Below, piece after piece: positions 1 to 6,859 of a stretch of 24,431 bases of DNA. The notes below the pieces were generated by a model, which was given only the letters and a program-made list of their open reading frames with translations, made no database searches and was not told the DNA's origin. Origin of the DNA: an uncultured Collinsella sp. (GTDB lineage: Bacteria; Actinomycetota; Coriobacteriia; Coriobacteriales; Coriobacteriaceae). How positions within the stretch are numbered: position 1 is the stretch's first letter; each line of letters opens with the position of its first letter. The position numbers were made by a program, and so were the translations under genes. The DNA lies in assembly GCA_902465105.1 (NCBI GenBank), contig CABQLM010000025.1:1-24431 (forward strand), read 5' to 3'.

Positions 1-468
1 ATCCACAAGGCCACGACCGGCCCCGAGATCTGGGATGACACCGACGGCAAGGTCGACATCTTTGTCGCCGGCGTCGGCACCGGCGGCACCGTGACCGGCG
101 TGGGCGAGTTCCTCAAGGAGCAGAACCCCCAGATCAAGGTCGTCGCCGTCGAGCCCGCCACCTCACCGGTGCTCTCCAAGGGTCAGGCCGGCCCGCACAA
201 GATCCAGGGTATCGGCGCCGGCTTTGTGCCCGACGTCCTCGACACACAGGTCTATGACGAGATCATCCCCGTCGAAAACGAGGACGCCTTTGCCACCGGC
301 CGCGCCGTGGGCCACAAGGAGGGCGTGCTTGTGGGCATTTCGTCCGGCGCCGCCGTGTGGGCCGCGCTGCAGCTGGCCAAGCGCCCCGAGAACGAGGGCA
401 AGACCATCGTGGCGCTGCTCGCCGACACCGGCGAGCGCTACCTGTCCACGGCGCTCTTCCAGGACTAG
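1..468 (+). CDS. cysK: Cysteine synthase (O-acetylserine sulfhydrylase), 3' part
   Basis: This PLP enzyme makes L-cysteine from O-acetylserine and sulfide in the cytosol. The reading frame is open from base 1, so the start and the PLP-lysine half lie outside the window; the last 155 codons are present. Visible family signatures are the glycine-rich PLP phosphate loop [10 protein letters not shown] near bases 73-102, the EP segment after [11 protein letters not shown], the [10 protein letters not shown] stretch, and the GISSGAA motif around base 340. The end, [15 protein letters not shown], is the usual CysK C-terminus. CysM or cystathionine beta-synthase-like paralogues share these motifs, but the [10 protein letters not shown] and DTGERYLST segments favour CysK. 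The next gene, mnmA, is on the same strand but separated by a terminator, so co-transcription is not required. Confidence 0.93.
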   Translation: MHKATTGPEIWDDTDGKVDIFVAGVGTGGTVTGVGEFLKEQNPQIKVVAVEPATSPVLSKGQAGPHKIQGIGAGFVPDVLDTQVYDEIIPVENEDAFATGRAVGHKEGVLVGISSGAAVWAALQLAKRPENEGKTIVALLADTGERYLSTALFQD

Positions 469-473
469 AGCTT

Positions 474-490
474 CTCGTTCTTAGAACGAG
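474..490 (+). terminator. Small palindrome just after cysK
   Basis: CTCGTT (474-479) and AACGAG (485-490) form a perfect 6-bp stem with a CTTAG loop, starting five bases after the cysK stop. No T-tract follows, so as a terminator it is weak; it could instead be a 3'-end stabilising hairpin. Confidence 0.3.
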
Positions 491-568
491 TCCAAGGCAC
501 GCCGGTCTCCCCTCTCTTCTGGCAGCCTGAGCTCATACCAACAGGGTGTCCCACAGGACGCCCGAACT

Positions 569-577
569 TGCTACAAT
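569..577 (+). promoter_or_regulatory. Extended -10 promoter upstream of mnmA
   Basis: TG-C-TACAAT at 569-577 fits an extended -10 element (TGnTATAAT). I see no good -35 at 16-18 bp, which is tolerated by extended -10 promoters. Transcription would begin near 584, inside the first arm of the hairpin at 582-609. A -10 of the same sequence (TACAAT) precedes ygiQ. Confidence 0.45.
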
Positions 578-581
578 GTCT

Positions 582-620
582 GCGGCGCGGAACCAGCCTC
601 CCGCGCCGCTTTTCTTTTTT
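582..620 (+). terminator. Rho-independent terminator between cysK and mnmA
   Basis: GCGGCGCGG (582-590) and CCGCGCCGC (601-609) form a perfect 9-bp GC stem with a 10-nt loop, followed directly by TTTTCTTTTTT (610-620). It should end cysK transcription. Because the putative mnmA -10 lies just upstream, the same hairpin could also sit at the very 5' end of the mnmA transcript. Confidence 0.75.
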
Positions 621-649
621 GGCCACATGCCACCAAGGAGAACCTCCCC

Positions 650-1750
650 ATGCACAATAAGCGCGTGCTCGTCGCCATGAGCGGCGGCGTCGATTCCAGC
701 GTGACTGCTTATCTGCTCAAGCGCCAGGGCTACGAATGCGTCGGCGCCACCATGCGCCTCACCTGCCCCGCGCCCGACCCCGCCACGGGCATGAGCAAAG
801 TCGATCGCGACATCGCCGACGCAAAGGCCGTCGCCGAACGCATTGGCATCCCCTATCACGTGCTCGACCTGCAGCAAACCTTCGACCGCAACGTGATCGA
901 GCGCTTTGTGAACGCCTACCAGGAAGGACTGACGCCCAATCCGTGCATTATCTGCAACCGCCACATTAAGTTTGGCGCGTTGCTCGATGCGGCGCTGGAT
1001 ATGGGCTGCGATTACATCGCCACGGGTCACTATGCCAAAACGAGCCAGGCGCCCGACGGCACCTGGCAGCTGCACCGCGGCGAGGACCCCAAAAAGGACC
1101 AGAGTTACTTTTTGTATTCGCTCACGCAGGAGCGGCTATCGCGCACGATCTTTCCGCTGGCGGGTCTGGACAAAGAGCGCGACGTGCGCCGCATTGCCGC
1201 CGAGCAGGGCTTCATCAACGCCAAGAAAGCCGAGAGCGAGGATATCTGCTTTATCGCGGACGGCGACTACGCGGGCTATATCGAGCGCCGCTGCGGACAT
1301 CCCGCTGCACCGGGCGACATTGTGTGGCGCGACGGCAGCGTGGTCGGACGCCACAACGGCGCGCTGCGCTATACCATCGGCCAGCGCAAGGGGCTGGGCG
1401 TCGCCATGGCGCACCCCGTGTACGTAACGGGCGTCGATACCGCCAACAACACTGTGCATCTGGGCGAGGCCGAGGACCTGACGGCCACAGTGCTCGCGGC
1501 CAACGACTGGATCTGGAGCGCCCCTGCCGACCGCATGGAGGCCGAGCTCAATGCCGGCGGCATTCGCGTGGGCGCCAAGTACCGCTACCGTCAAAAGGAC
1601 CAGGTGGCGACCCTTACACGTGGTGCCAACGGACAAATGCTGCTAACTTTTGACGAGCCGCAGCGCGCCATCGCCCCCGGCCAGGCCGTTGTAGTCTACC
1701 GCGGCGACATCGTCCTGGGCGGCGGTACCGTAACTGGCGCACTTAAGTAG
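650..1750 (+). CDS. mnmA: tRNA-specific 2-thiouridylase MnmA
   Basis: MnmA adenylates and then thiolates U34 in the wobble position of tRNA-Lys, -Glu and -Gln, using sulfur relayed from a cysteine desulfurase. The 366-residue protein has normal family length (E. coli MnmA is 368). The PP-loop ATP motif SGGVDS is at residues 11-16, the catalytic cysteine C102 lies in NPCIICNRHIKFG, and the second active-site cysteine C200 lies in ESEDICFI. The TGHYA and KDQSYFLY segments are also typical. The ATG at 650 has AAGGAG at 635-640, nine bases upstream. The gene ends 8 bp before the convergent stop of the HTH-HipA gene with no obvious terminator between them. Adjacency to cysK is a loose sulfur-metabolism link. 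Confidence 0.97.
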   Translation: MHNKRVLVAMSGGVDSSVTAYLLKRQGYECVGATMRLTCPAPDPATGMSKVDRDIADAKAVAERIGIPYHVLDLQQTFDRNVIERFVNAYQEGLTPNPCIICNRHIKFGALLDAALDMGCDYIATGHYAKTSQAPDGTWQLHRGEDPKKDQSYFLYSLTQERLSRTIFPLAGLDKERDVRRIAAEQGFINAKKAESEDICFIADGDYAGYIERRCGHPAAPGDIVWRDGSVVGRHNGALRYTIGQRKGLGVAMAHPVYVTGVDTANNTVHLGEAEDLTATVLAANDWIWSAPADRMEAELNAGGIRVGAKYRYRQKDQVATLTRGANGQMLLTFDEPQRAIAPGQAVVVYRGDIVLGGGTVTGALK

Positions 1751-1758
1751 CCGCGAGT

Positions 1759-3132
1759 TTATCGCTGCACGTGTCGAAGTACCTCAACAGAGGCACTAAC
1801 CTCGATTACGCGACGCTCGAGGCCGCGGCAAATGGCCTCGAGTCGACCCCCCGTCGTCGCCCATTCACTCTGCGAAAGAATCTCAATCGCCTCATCAACA
1901 AATCCGTTGAGCCGCGATGAATCGAACCAATCGAGCGAGTCCGCAAGCGCCAGCTGGACGGAAGGGTCGGGCCCAAACGGCTTAGCGGAAAACTCAAACT
2001 CCCCAGCTGCGAGCACAGCAGTTGGCACGTTGTACCACAGGCAGTTGCCGCTATCGAACAGCGGAGCAGGTTTTATCTCCAGGGTGTCGACATTACGGAT
2101 GATGCCGAAGTTTCGCCAATGGCGGTCGCTGTTGGTCAAAAGGGCATCACAGACAATCATCTGCGACATAGACCTTCTCACAGCGGCCTCATCGGCACCA
2201 TGCTTGCCAAGGTAGCGACAGTATCGATCGTATGTCGAGCTTCCTCGCTGGCCGCCAAGGGCGTTCTTAACGTAAACAGCCGGAACGTATTCCTCGCGGC
2301 CATCAAGAAAGTCGTCGCACAGACACACAGGGCCATCGAACATCCGCTCAACCGTATAAGGAACAAACTCGCCCTCCGACAGCAAGCGACGATGAAGAGC
2401 CGTTGCGACCGCCTCGTTAAAGGGACGTTGATCGTCCATCCCGCACCCTTTAGCCAAAACGCGAATGTCGTTTCGGATCACCCACGATTTAGGGAGCTCG
2501 CCCTCGGACGTGTTATCCGGATTTTTAAGACCGATGCCCTCCAGCCAACCCGAACGCTCTTCGGGCGCCGATCGCTCAAATTCGTTCTCAAAGTAATTGA
2601 TGTTTTGCCATTTGAGTTCGTCGCAATCGGCCGGCCGCAGCCAATAACAATCCGAAAGCGATAGGCCCAGACACCGAACCGGAACCTCGATGCCACTGGC
2701 AATTCCCAGTTCACGATAGCGCGAGACGAGTCCGGGGCGGACGTCAGGCACCGACCGATGGCCCCACCACACGTTGAGCGCGCGTTTATTCACCGCAAGA
2801 GAAGAGCTCGAGCACGTGCCAAACGGCATCCTCTGCGCATCAAGTACCTCGGCGATTTCGAAGGAAAACTCGCGCGTCGGATCAAACGAAACACGTGCGA
2901 CCTCGTAATCGGCGGACATCAGCGTAAACTTGCGCCCCACATCGGCCGCAGGACGGCGTCCACGTTTGCGGACCTTTTGATAAGCGACCGCAGAATCATA
3001 CTCAACCATCTTCCGTCCGCCCACAATATCGCACGCGAGCGTTCCCGATGCGGCAAGTTGAGATATGCGGGCTTTCGTAACGCCCAACAGGTGGGCGGCG
3101 TCACCCATAGATAAGTACTCAGATGTATTCAT
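1759..3132 (-). CDS. HTH-HipA-like Ser/Thr kinase fusion
   Basis: A 457-residue protein from ATG 3132 (GAGGT lies 10 bases upstream); an ATG at 3141 is in frame but sits almost on the Shine-Dalgarno, so it is less likely. Residue numbers below count from 3141. Residues about 10-58 look like an excisionase/MerR-type helix-turn-helix (SMGDAAHLLGVTKARISQLA, then GGRKMVEYDSAVAY) followed by a basic RKRGRRP stretch. Residues about 215-400 resemble the HipA kinase core: candidate ATP lysine K231 in RVLAKG, catalytic loop NSDRHWRNFG with D339 and N344, and metal-binding D363 in PLFDSG. The 24-residue D-to-D spacing is like E. coli HipA. HipA kinases phosphorylate translation targets such as GltX and are normally paired with a separate HipB antitoxin; none is encoded here. 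No canonical HipA N-terminal domain is recognisable. Whether it is toxic, regulatory or phage-related is unknown. Confidence 0.8.
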   Translation of the reverse strand: MNTSEYLSMGDAAHLLGVTKARISQLAASGTLACDIVGGRKMVEYDSAVAYQKVRKRGRRPAADVGRKFTLMSADYEVARVSFDPTREFSFEIAEVLDAQRMPFGTCSSSSLAVNKRALNVWWGHRSVPDVRPGLVSRYRELGIASGIEVPVRCLGLSLSDCYWLRPADCDELKWQNINYFENEFERSAPEERSGWLEGIGLKNPDNTSEGELPKSWVIRNDIRVLAKGCGMDDQRPFNEAVATALHRRLLSEGEFVPYTVERMFDGPVCLCDDFLDGREEYVPAVYVKNALGGQRGSSTYDRYCRYLGKHGADEAAVRRSMSQMIVCDALLTNSDRHWRNFGIIRNVDTLEIKPAPLFDSGNCLWYNVPTAVLAAGEFEFSAKPFGPDPSVQLALADSLDWFDSSRLNGFVDEAIEILSQSEWATTGGRLEAICRGLERRVIEVSASVEVLRHVQR

Positions 3133-3162
3133 ATGCCGCATTACCTCGTTAAGTAATTTACG

Positions 3163-3201
3163 CGTTTAGTTAATAGATTATATACATCATAATACTAAAC
3201 G
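3163..3201 (-). promoter_or_regulatory. Promoter and inverted-repeat operator of the HTH-HipA gene
   Basis: CGTTTAGT (3163-3170) and ACTAAACG (3194-3201) are perfect 8-bp inverted arms with a 23-bp AT-rich spacer. The spacer contains a consensus minus-strand -10, TATAAT (3182-3177), placing the start near the left arm and 31-38 bp before the ATG codons. The arrangement would let a DNA-binding dimer bracket the promoter, as expected for autoregulation by the gene's own HTH domain (inference). No convincing -35 is visible. Confidence 0.55.
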
Positions 3202-3211
3202 TCCTAAAGAG

Positions 3212-3237
3212 AAAAAAGGCCCGAGCAATCGGGCCTT
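3212..3237 (-). terminator. Rho-independent terminator of the M42 peptidase gene
   Basis: On the minus strand AAGGCCCGA (3237-3229) pairs with TCGGGCCTT (3224-3216) across a 4-nt loop, followed by a T-run (3217-3212). It lies 36 bp after the peptidase stop and directly upstream of the HTH-HipA promoter, insulating the two genes. Confidence 0.88.
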
Positions 3238-3272
3238 AGAGCAATTGGTCAGCCGAGTCGCAAGCTGCTCCC

Positions 3273-4301
3273 CTAACGCTGAACGTAGGCGCGGACGAGC
3301 TCGTAGGTGTTGCGCACGCCGTCCGTGTGGCTGCGCTCGTAGTTGTGGCTCGCGTACACGCCGGGGCCGATCAGGCCATGGCGAATGTCGTAACCGGCAG
3401 AAAGCGTGGCCTCGACGTCAGAGCCGTAATGCGGGTACACGTCGATGGCGTAATCAAGCTCCAACTCGCGCGCGATATTAGACAGCGTGGTCACCAAATC
3501 GTAGTTGTAGGGACCACCCGAATCTTTGGCGCAAATCGACACCATGCGCTCGGTGCAGCCCAGATCATCACCCACGCAACCCATATCAACGCTGATCATC
3601 TCGCGCGTGTCGGCCGGCACGAAGGCGCCGCCGTGGCCGACCTCCTCGTACACGGTAAAGAGCAGCGACACCTTGCGCGAAAGCGTTACCTCGCCGGCAG
3701 CAACGGCGCGAGCCAGACCCAGCAGAATCGCCGCGGACAGCTTGTCGTCAAGGAAGCGACTCTTGATGTAGCCGCTCTCCGTCACCGCGGTGCGTGGGTC
3801 CATAGCAATGATGTCGCCGGTCTGAATACCCAGCTCGAGCACGTCATCCTTGCTGTCGACATTCTCGTCGAGCAGGATTTCCATGTTCTTCTCGATGGTC
3901 TTGACCGGCTCGTCGGCCACGTGCGCCGAAGGCTCGGTATTGAGGACCACGCCCGTGTACACATTGCCGTCACGCGTGTAGACGGTGCAGTTCTCCCCAT
4001 CGGCCGTAGACCACTGGTGCCCACCAAGCGTCGTGGGACGCAGGCGGCCATTGTCCTTAATGGAGCGCACCATGGCGCCCAAGGTATCGACATGGCTCGC
4101 CAACACAAGCGGCTCGCCCTCGCCGCCAAGCTCAACCAGCACGTTGCCCTTATTGGAACGCTCGGGGCCAAAGCCCATATCGCGCAACGTTTCCATTAGA
4201 TAATCAGTCGCCGCACGGGTATAGCCCGTAGGCGAAGCAATCGAGGTAAGCGCCTTCAACTGGTCAGTAATATAGGAGAGCGCAGAATCCATCTTGGACA
4301 C
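3273..4301 (-). CDS. M42 family metallo-aminopeptidase
   Basis: A cytosolic di-metal aminopeptidase of the M42 (FrvX/YsdC/glutamyl-aminopeptidase-like) family, which trims peptides and forms large tetrahedral complexes. Signature residues in order: ASHVDTLGAMV (first metal His and Asp), FLDDK (bridging Asp), YEEVGHGG (catalytic and metal Glu), SVDMG (metal Asp) and ASHNYERSH (last metal His). The GTG at 4301 is preferred because AAAGGG sits eight bases upstream and the mature start MDSALSYITDQLKALTSI then follows after three residues. An ATG at 4358 is in frame but would add an atypical 19-residue leader. Length (342 residues) is normal. It is flanked by a strong downstream terminator and a long palindrome upstream, so it is probably a single-gene unit. 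Substrate preference cannot be read from the sequence. Confidence 0.93.
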   Translation of the reverse strand: MSKMDSALSYITDQLKALTSIASPTGYTRAATDYLMETLRDMGFGPERSNKGNVLVELGGEGEPLVLASHVDTLGAMVRSIKDNGRLRPTTLGGHQWSTADGENCTVYTRDGNVYTGVVLNTEPSAHVADEPVKTIEKNMEILLDENVDSKDDVLELGIQTGDIIAMDPRTAVTESGYIKSRFLDDKLSAAILLGLARAVAAGEVTLSRKVSLLFTVYEEVGHGGAFVPADTREMISVDMGCVGDDLGCTERMVSICAKDSGGPYNYDLVTTLSNIARELELDYAIDVYPHYGSDVEATLSAGYDIRHGLIGPGVYASHNYERSHTDGVRNTYELVRAYVQR

Positions 4302-4421
4302 CAAAGTCACCCTTTCATATCGAATTAAACCCACAGCAACAATACCACCGCGAACCATCTTTTATCCCCAGCGAGATGACCCATCGAGCTCTTCCGAACA
4401 GTGCCCGCCACGACAACGAGC

Positions 4422-4550
4422 CGGCGGGCCCCGCCCGTTAGCCCCAGAATCTTTCCGCAGGACAGAAGGAGGCCCCGCCGCACGTAGTGCGCAGCGGGGC
4501 CTCCGACATGTCCGAGGACGATTCTGGCGCTAACGGGCAGAAGCCCGCCG
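4422..4550. repeat. 129-bp imperfect inverted repeat
   Basis: Nested arms pair along almost the whole length: CGGCGGGC (4422-4429) with GCCCGCCG (4543-4550), GCCCGTTAGC (4433-4442) with GCTAACGGGC (4529-4538), CCAGAATC (4444-4451) with GATTCTGG (4520-4527), and GGAGGCCCCGC (4468-4478) with GCGGGGCCTCC (4494-4504), capped by CGCAC-GTA-GTGCG. It starts 8 bp after the alcohol dehydrogenase stop and would be a long 3'-UTR hairpin of that transcript. Reading the minus strand, the inner stem is followed by TTCTGT, so it may terminate weakly. It could also be a MITE-like palindromic element. The rest of 4302-4557 shows nothing else I can name. Confidence 0.8.
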
Positions 4551-4557
4551 AACCAAG

Positions 4558-5724
4558 TTAGGCAGCCGGGCAGATCTTCTTGAAGAGCTCGATAACGTCG
4601 TCGAGCGTCGCCTCGCGCGGATTGCCCGGGAAGCAGGCGTCGGCCATGGCGTCCTTGGCCAGGACCTCGATCTCGTCAGCCTTCATGGCCTCGCAGACGT
4701 GCGGGATGTTCACGTCGGCGGAAAGCTGCTTGACGGCAGCAATAGCGGCGTCGGCAGCCTCATCGGTGCTCATGCCCGTGGTGTCAACGCCCATGGCGAC
4801 GGCGACCTTGGCCAGGCGCTCGGCGCAAACCGGCTTGTTGAACTCCATGGCTATCGGCAGCAGCATGGCGCAAGCGACGCCGTGCGGGGTGTCGTAGTGA
4901 GCGGACAGGGTGTGAGCCATGGCGTGGTCGATGCCCAGGCCGACATTGGAGAAGCCCATGCCGGCGACATACTGACCAAGAGCCATGCCCTCACGGCCGG
5001 AGCCGGGCTGGCCGGACTTGGCCTCGGCAACGGAGTCGCGCAGGTTCTCGCTGATCAGCTTAATGGCCTCAAAGTGGAACATGTCGGAAAGCTCCCAGGC
5101 GCCCTTGGTGGCGTAGCCCTCGATAGCGTGGGTCAGAGCGTCCATACCGGTGGAAGCGGTCAGGCCGGCGGGCATGGAGGCCATCATGTCGGGGTCGACG
5201 ACGGCGACCTCGGGGGCGTCGTTGGTGTCGACGCACACGAACTTGCGGACCTTCTCGGGGTCGGTGATGACGTAGTTGATGGTCACCTCAGCAGCGGTAC
5301 CGGCGGTCGTCGGCACGGCGATGGTGAACACGGCGTGGTTCTTAGTCGGAGCAACGCCCTCGAGGCTGCGGACATCGGCGAACTCGGGGTTGTTGATAAT
5401 GATGCCGATGGCCTTAGCGGTGTCCATGGAGGAGCCACCACCGATGGTCACGATAGCGTCAGCCTCGGCGGCCTTGAAGGCCTCGACGCCGTCCTTGACG
5501 TTCTGGATGGTGGGGTTGGGCTTGATCTCGGAGTAGAGGCTCCAAGCGATGCCGGCGGCGTCGAGCTCGTCGGTCACCTTAGCGGTAACGCCAAACTTGA
5601 CCAGATCGGGGTCGGAGCAGACGAAGATCTTCTTGTAGCCGCGACGCTGGAGCTCGCCGGGAATCTCCTTGATGGCGCCGGAACCATGATAAGAAATGGT
5701 GTTGAGAACGAAACGATTAGCCAT
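4558..5724 (-). CDS. fucO: Iron-containing alcohol dehydrogenase, FucO/lactaldehyde reductase type
   Basis: A cytosolic NAD(H)-dependent group III alcohol dehydrogenase, probably reducing L-lactaldehyde to 1,2-propanediol during fucose or rhamnose fermentation; other short aldehydes are possible. The 388-residue protein begins MANRFVLNTISYHGSGAIKE, much like E. coli FucO (MANR.. start, 382 aa). The nucleotide motif GGGSSMDTAK is at residues 95-104. The four Fe ligands are D195 and H199 in GMDALTHAIEGY and H267 and H281 in GIDHAMAHTLSAHYDTPHG, with the same 14-residue H-H spacing as FucO. GGGAGG (5731-5736 on the complement) lies six bases before the ATG. No fuc or rha genes are in the window, so the substrate is an inference from similarity. 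The gene stands alone between a long palindrome and an upstream terminator. Confidence 0.9.
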   Translation of the reverse strand: MANRFVLNTISYHGSGAIKEIPGELQRRGYKKIFVCSDPDLVKFGVTAKVTDELDAAGIAWSLYSEIKPNPTIQNVKDGVEAFKAAEADAIVTIGGGSSMDTAKAIGIIINNPEFADVRSLEGVAPTKNHAVFTIAVPTTAGTAAEVTINYVITDPEKVRKFVCVDTNDAPEVAVVDPDMMASMPAGLTASTGMDALTHAIEGYATKGAWELSDMFHFEAIKLISENLRDSVAEAKSGQPGSGREGMALGQYVAGMGFSNVGLGIDHAMAHTLSAHYDTPHGVACAMLLPIAMEFNKPVCAERLAKVAVAMGVDTTGMSTDEAADAAIAAVKQLSADVNIPHVCEAMKADEIEVLAKDAMADACFPGNPREATLDDVIELFKKICPAA

Positions 5725-5824
5725 TGATAGCCTCCCATCGTGTGCGGGGCACCCATTACGCCCCGCGCTATAAGTCCCATCCTAACGCTTTTGAAACAAA
5801 AAACGCGTGAGAACGTCAAAAGTG

Positions 5825-5838
5825 TTAAAGCGTTTCAA
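5825..5838 (-). promoter_or_regulatory. Possible LacI-family operator upstream of fucO
   Basis: TTAAAGCGTTTCAA is a partly symmetric 14-mer centred on CG, the pattern of LacI/CcpA-family operators. A related TTTTGAAAC stretch lies at about 5787-5795. Both fall in the 5725-5846 gap before fucO. Core promoter boxes are not clear to me. Confidence 0.3.
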
Positions 5839-5846
5839 CAGATGAT

Positions 5847-5886
5847 GAAAAATATTGCGGCAAAGGAACAGCCCCTTTGCCGCAAT
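5847..5886 (-). terminator. Rho-independent terminator of the yoaK-like gene
   Basis: A perfect 13-bp stem: ATTGCGGCAAAGG (5854-5866) with CCTTTGCCGCAAT (5874-5886), 7-nt loop. On the minus strand it is followed by ATTTTTC. It begins 3 bp after the stop of the DUF1275 gene. Confidence 0.88.
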
Positions 5887-5889
5887 CGG

Positions 5890-6606
5890 TTACTTTCGGC
5901 AGCCCTCTTTCCAAGCCTCGGCCGCAACCTTCCAGCGTAAGCGCAAGTCGCGCTCGCGGTCGATGAACATGATGGCAAACGCGACAAACAGCAGCAAGCT
6001 CGCCACGACGATGGCGTGCAGGCCCATGCGCTCAATACACCAGTTGCCCAACACGGCGCCAAACACAAAGGTAAAGATCACGCCAAAATACAGCAGGCCG
6101 TTTTCCAAAAAGCCGCGCCTGTGGGTGATGATGTAATCGTCCACGTTTTGCAGCGCGTTGCGCAGGTTACCGATGCACATGGTCGTAGCGATGCCGTGAC
6201 CGTGGATCTTGCGGAAGCTCTCAACCTGCATGCCGCAGGCAAATGAGGTGAGGCAGTTGGCGAGCAGGTTGAAATCACCGCCGGGAATAAAGCTCACGCC
6301 CAGCAAGATGACGGCTTCAAAAAACACCGTCACCTGGCGCCAATGGATGACGCTGCCAAACCGCTCGTGCACTAGATCGGCAAGCATAATGCCCACGGCA
6401 AACGACACCACAGGGAAGAAGTAGCGCCCCGCAAGCGCCCAGTTGCCCTCCGAGATGCTCACGCCCACGAGCAGGATGTTGCCTGTCTGCGCGTTAGCGA
6501 AAACATGGTCGCGCCCAATGTACGAATACACGTCCATAAAGCCACCGGCGAGCGCCAAGATGATGCCCAGCTCAATAGACTCCGATATCTGTTTGGCACG
6601 CTGCAT
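5890..6606 (-). CDS. YoaK/DUF1275 family integral membrane protein
   Basis: A 238-residue inner-membrane protein of the DUF1275 family; the function of the family is not established. About six hydrophobic segments are visible, including ELGIILALAGGFMDVYSYI near the N-terminus, FFPVVSFAVGIMLADLV, VTVFFEAVILLGVSFI, LLYFGVIFTFVFGAVLG and AIVVASLLLFVAFAIMFI, ending in a basic cytosolic tail. Family hallmarks are the GGFMDVYSYI segment, NAQTGNILLVGVSI, and TTMCIGNLRNALQNV. The ATG at 6606 is chosen because AAGGAGG lies ten bases upstream; the frame stays open to 6840, but that extension is not hydrophobic or family-like. The gene is divergent from ygiQ and has its own terminator. Confidence 0.88.
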   Translation of the reverse strand: MQRAKQISESIELGIILALAGGFMDVYSYIGRDHVFANAQTGNILLVGVSISEGNWALAGRYFFPVVSFAVGIMLADLVHERFGSVIHWRQVTVFFEAVILLGVSFIPGGDFNLLANCLTSFACGMQVESFRKIHGHGIATTMCIGNLRNALQNVDDYIITHRRGFLENGLLYFGVIFTFVFGAVLGNWCIERMGLHAIVVASLLLFVAFAIMFIDRERDLRLRWKVAAEAWKEGCRK

Positions 6607-6788
6607 CGTCGTGCATCCTCCTTGTTGACGACTCTCTCGTGCGTTGGCGGACATATAGCCGCCGTTCATACTGTAACCCATTGACAACATGGCGTGCGCG
6701 CGAGACGACCCCTTCGACACGGGGATACACAGTCTGGAAACAAACGACATCCGCATCGACGCGCCAATCCGCCAGCTCATGTACTCCA

Positions 6789-6828
6789 CCAGTCTTTTTA
6801 GCCCCGTCCCAAAAAGACTGGTTACAAT
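6789..6828 (+). promoter_or_regulatory. Inverted repeat and -10 element upstream of ygiQ
   Basis: CCAGTCTTTTT (6789-6799) and AAAAAGACTGG (6811-6821) are perfect 11-bp arms with an 11-nt spacer. A -10-like TACAAT (6823-6828) starts two bases after the right arm, so the palindrome overlaps where a -35 would be. This looks like an operator rather than a terminator, because no T-run follows outside the stem. The rest of the 6607-6859 divergent gap shows only a small GGCGG/CCGCC hairpin at 6646-6663. Confidence 0.45.
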
Positions 6829-6859
6829 TACGTGCAGCATACAGACACCGGGAGGAATC

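Noticed and set aside
2119..2664. A 181-codon plus-strand ORF opposite the HTH-HipA gene, considered as a possible antitoxin
   Set aside because: It has no start signal and no HTH motif; it is a shadow of the kinase coding sequence.
6607..6840. Upstream extension of the DUF1275 protein to 6840
   Set aside because: The added 78 residues are not hydrophobic or family-like, while ATG 6606 has AAGGAGG upstream.
6689..6859. Upstream extension of ygiQ to an ATG at 6689
   Set aside because: It would translate through the promoter palindrome and -10; the GTG at 6860 has a near-ideal ribosome site and gives a family-like start.
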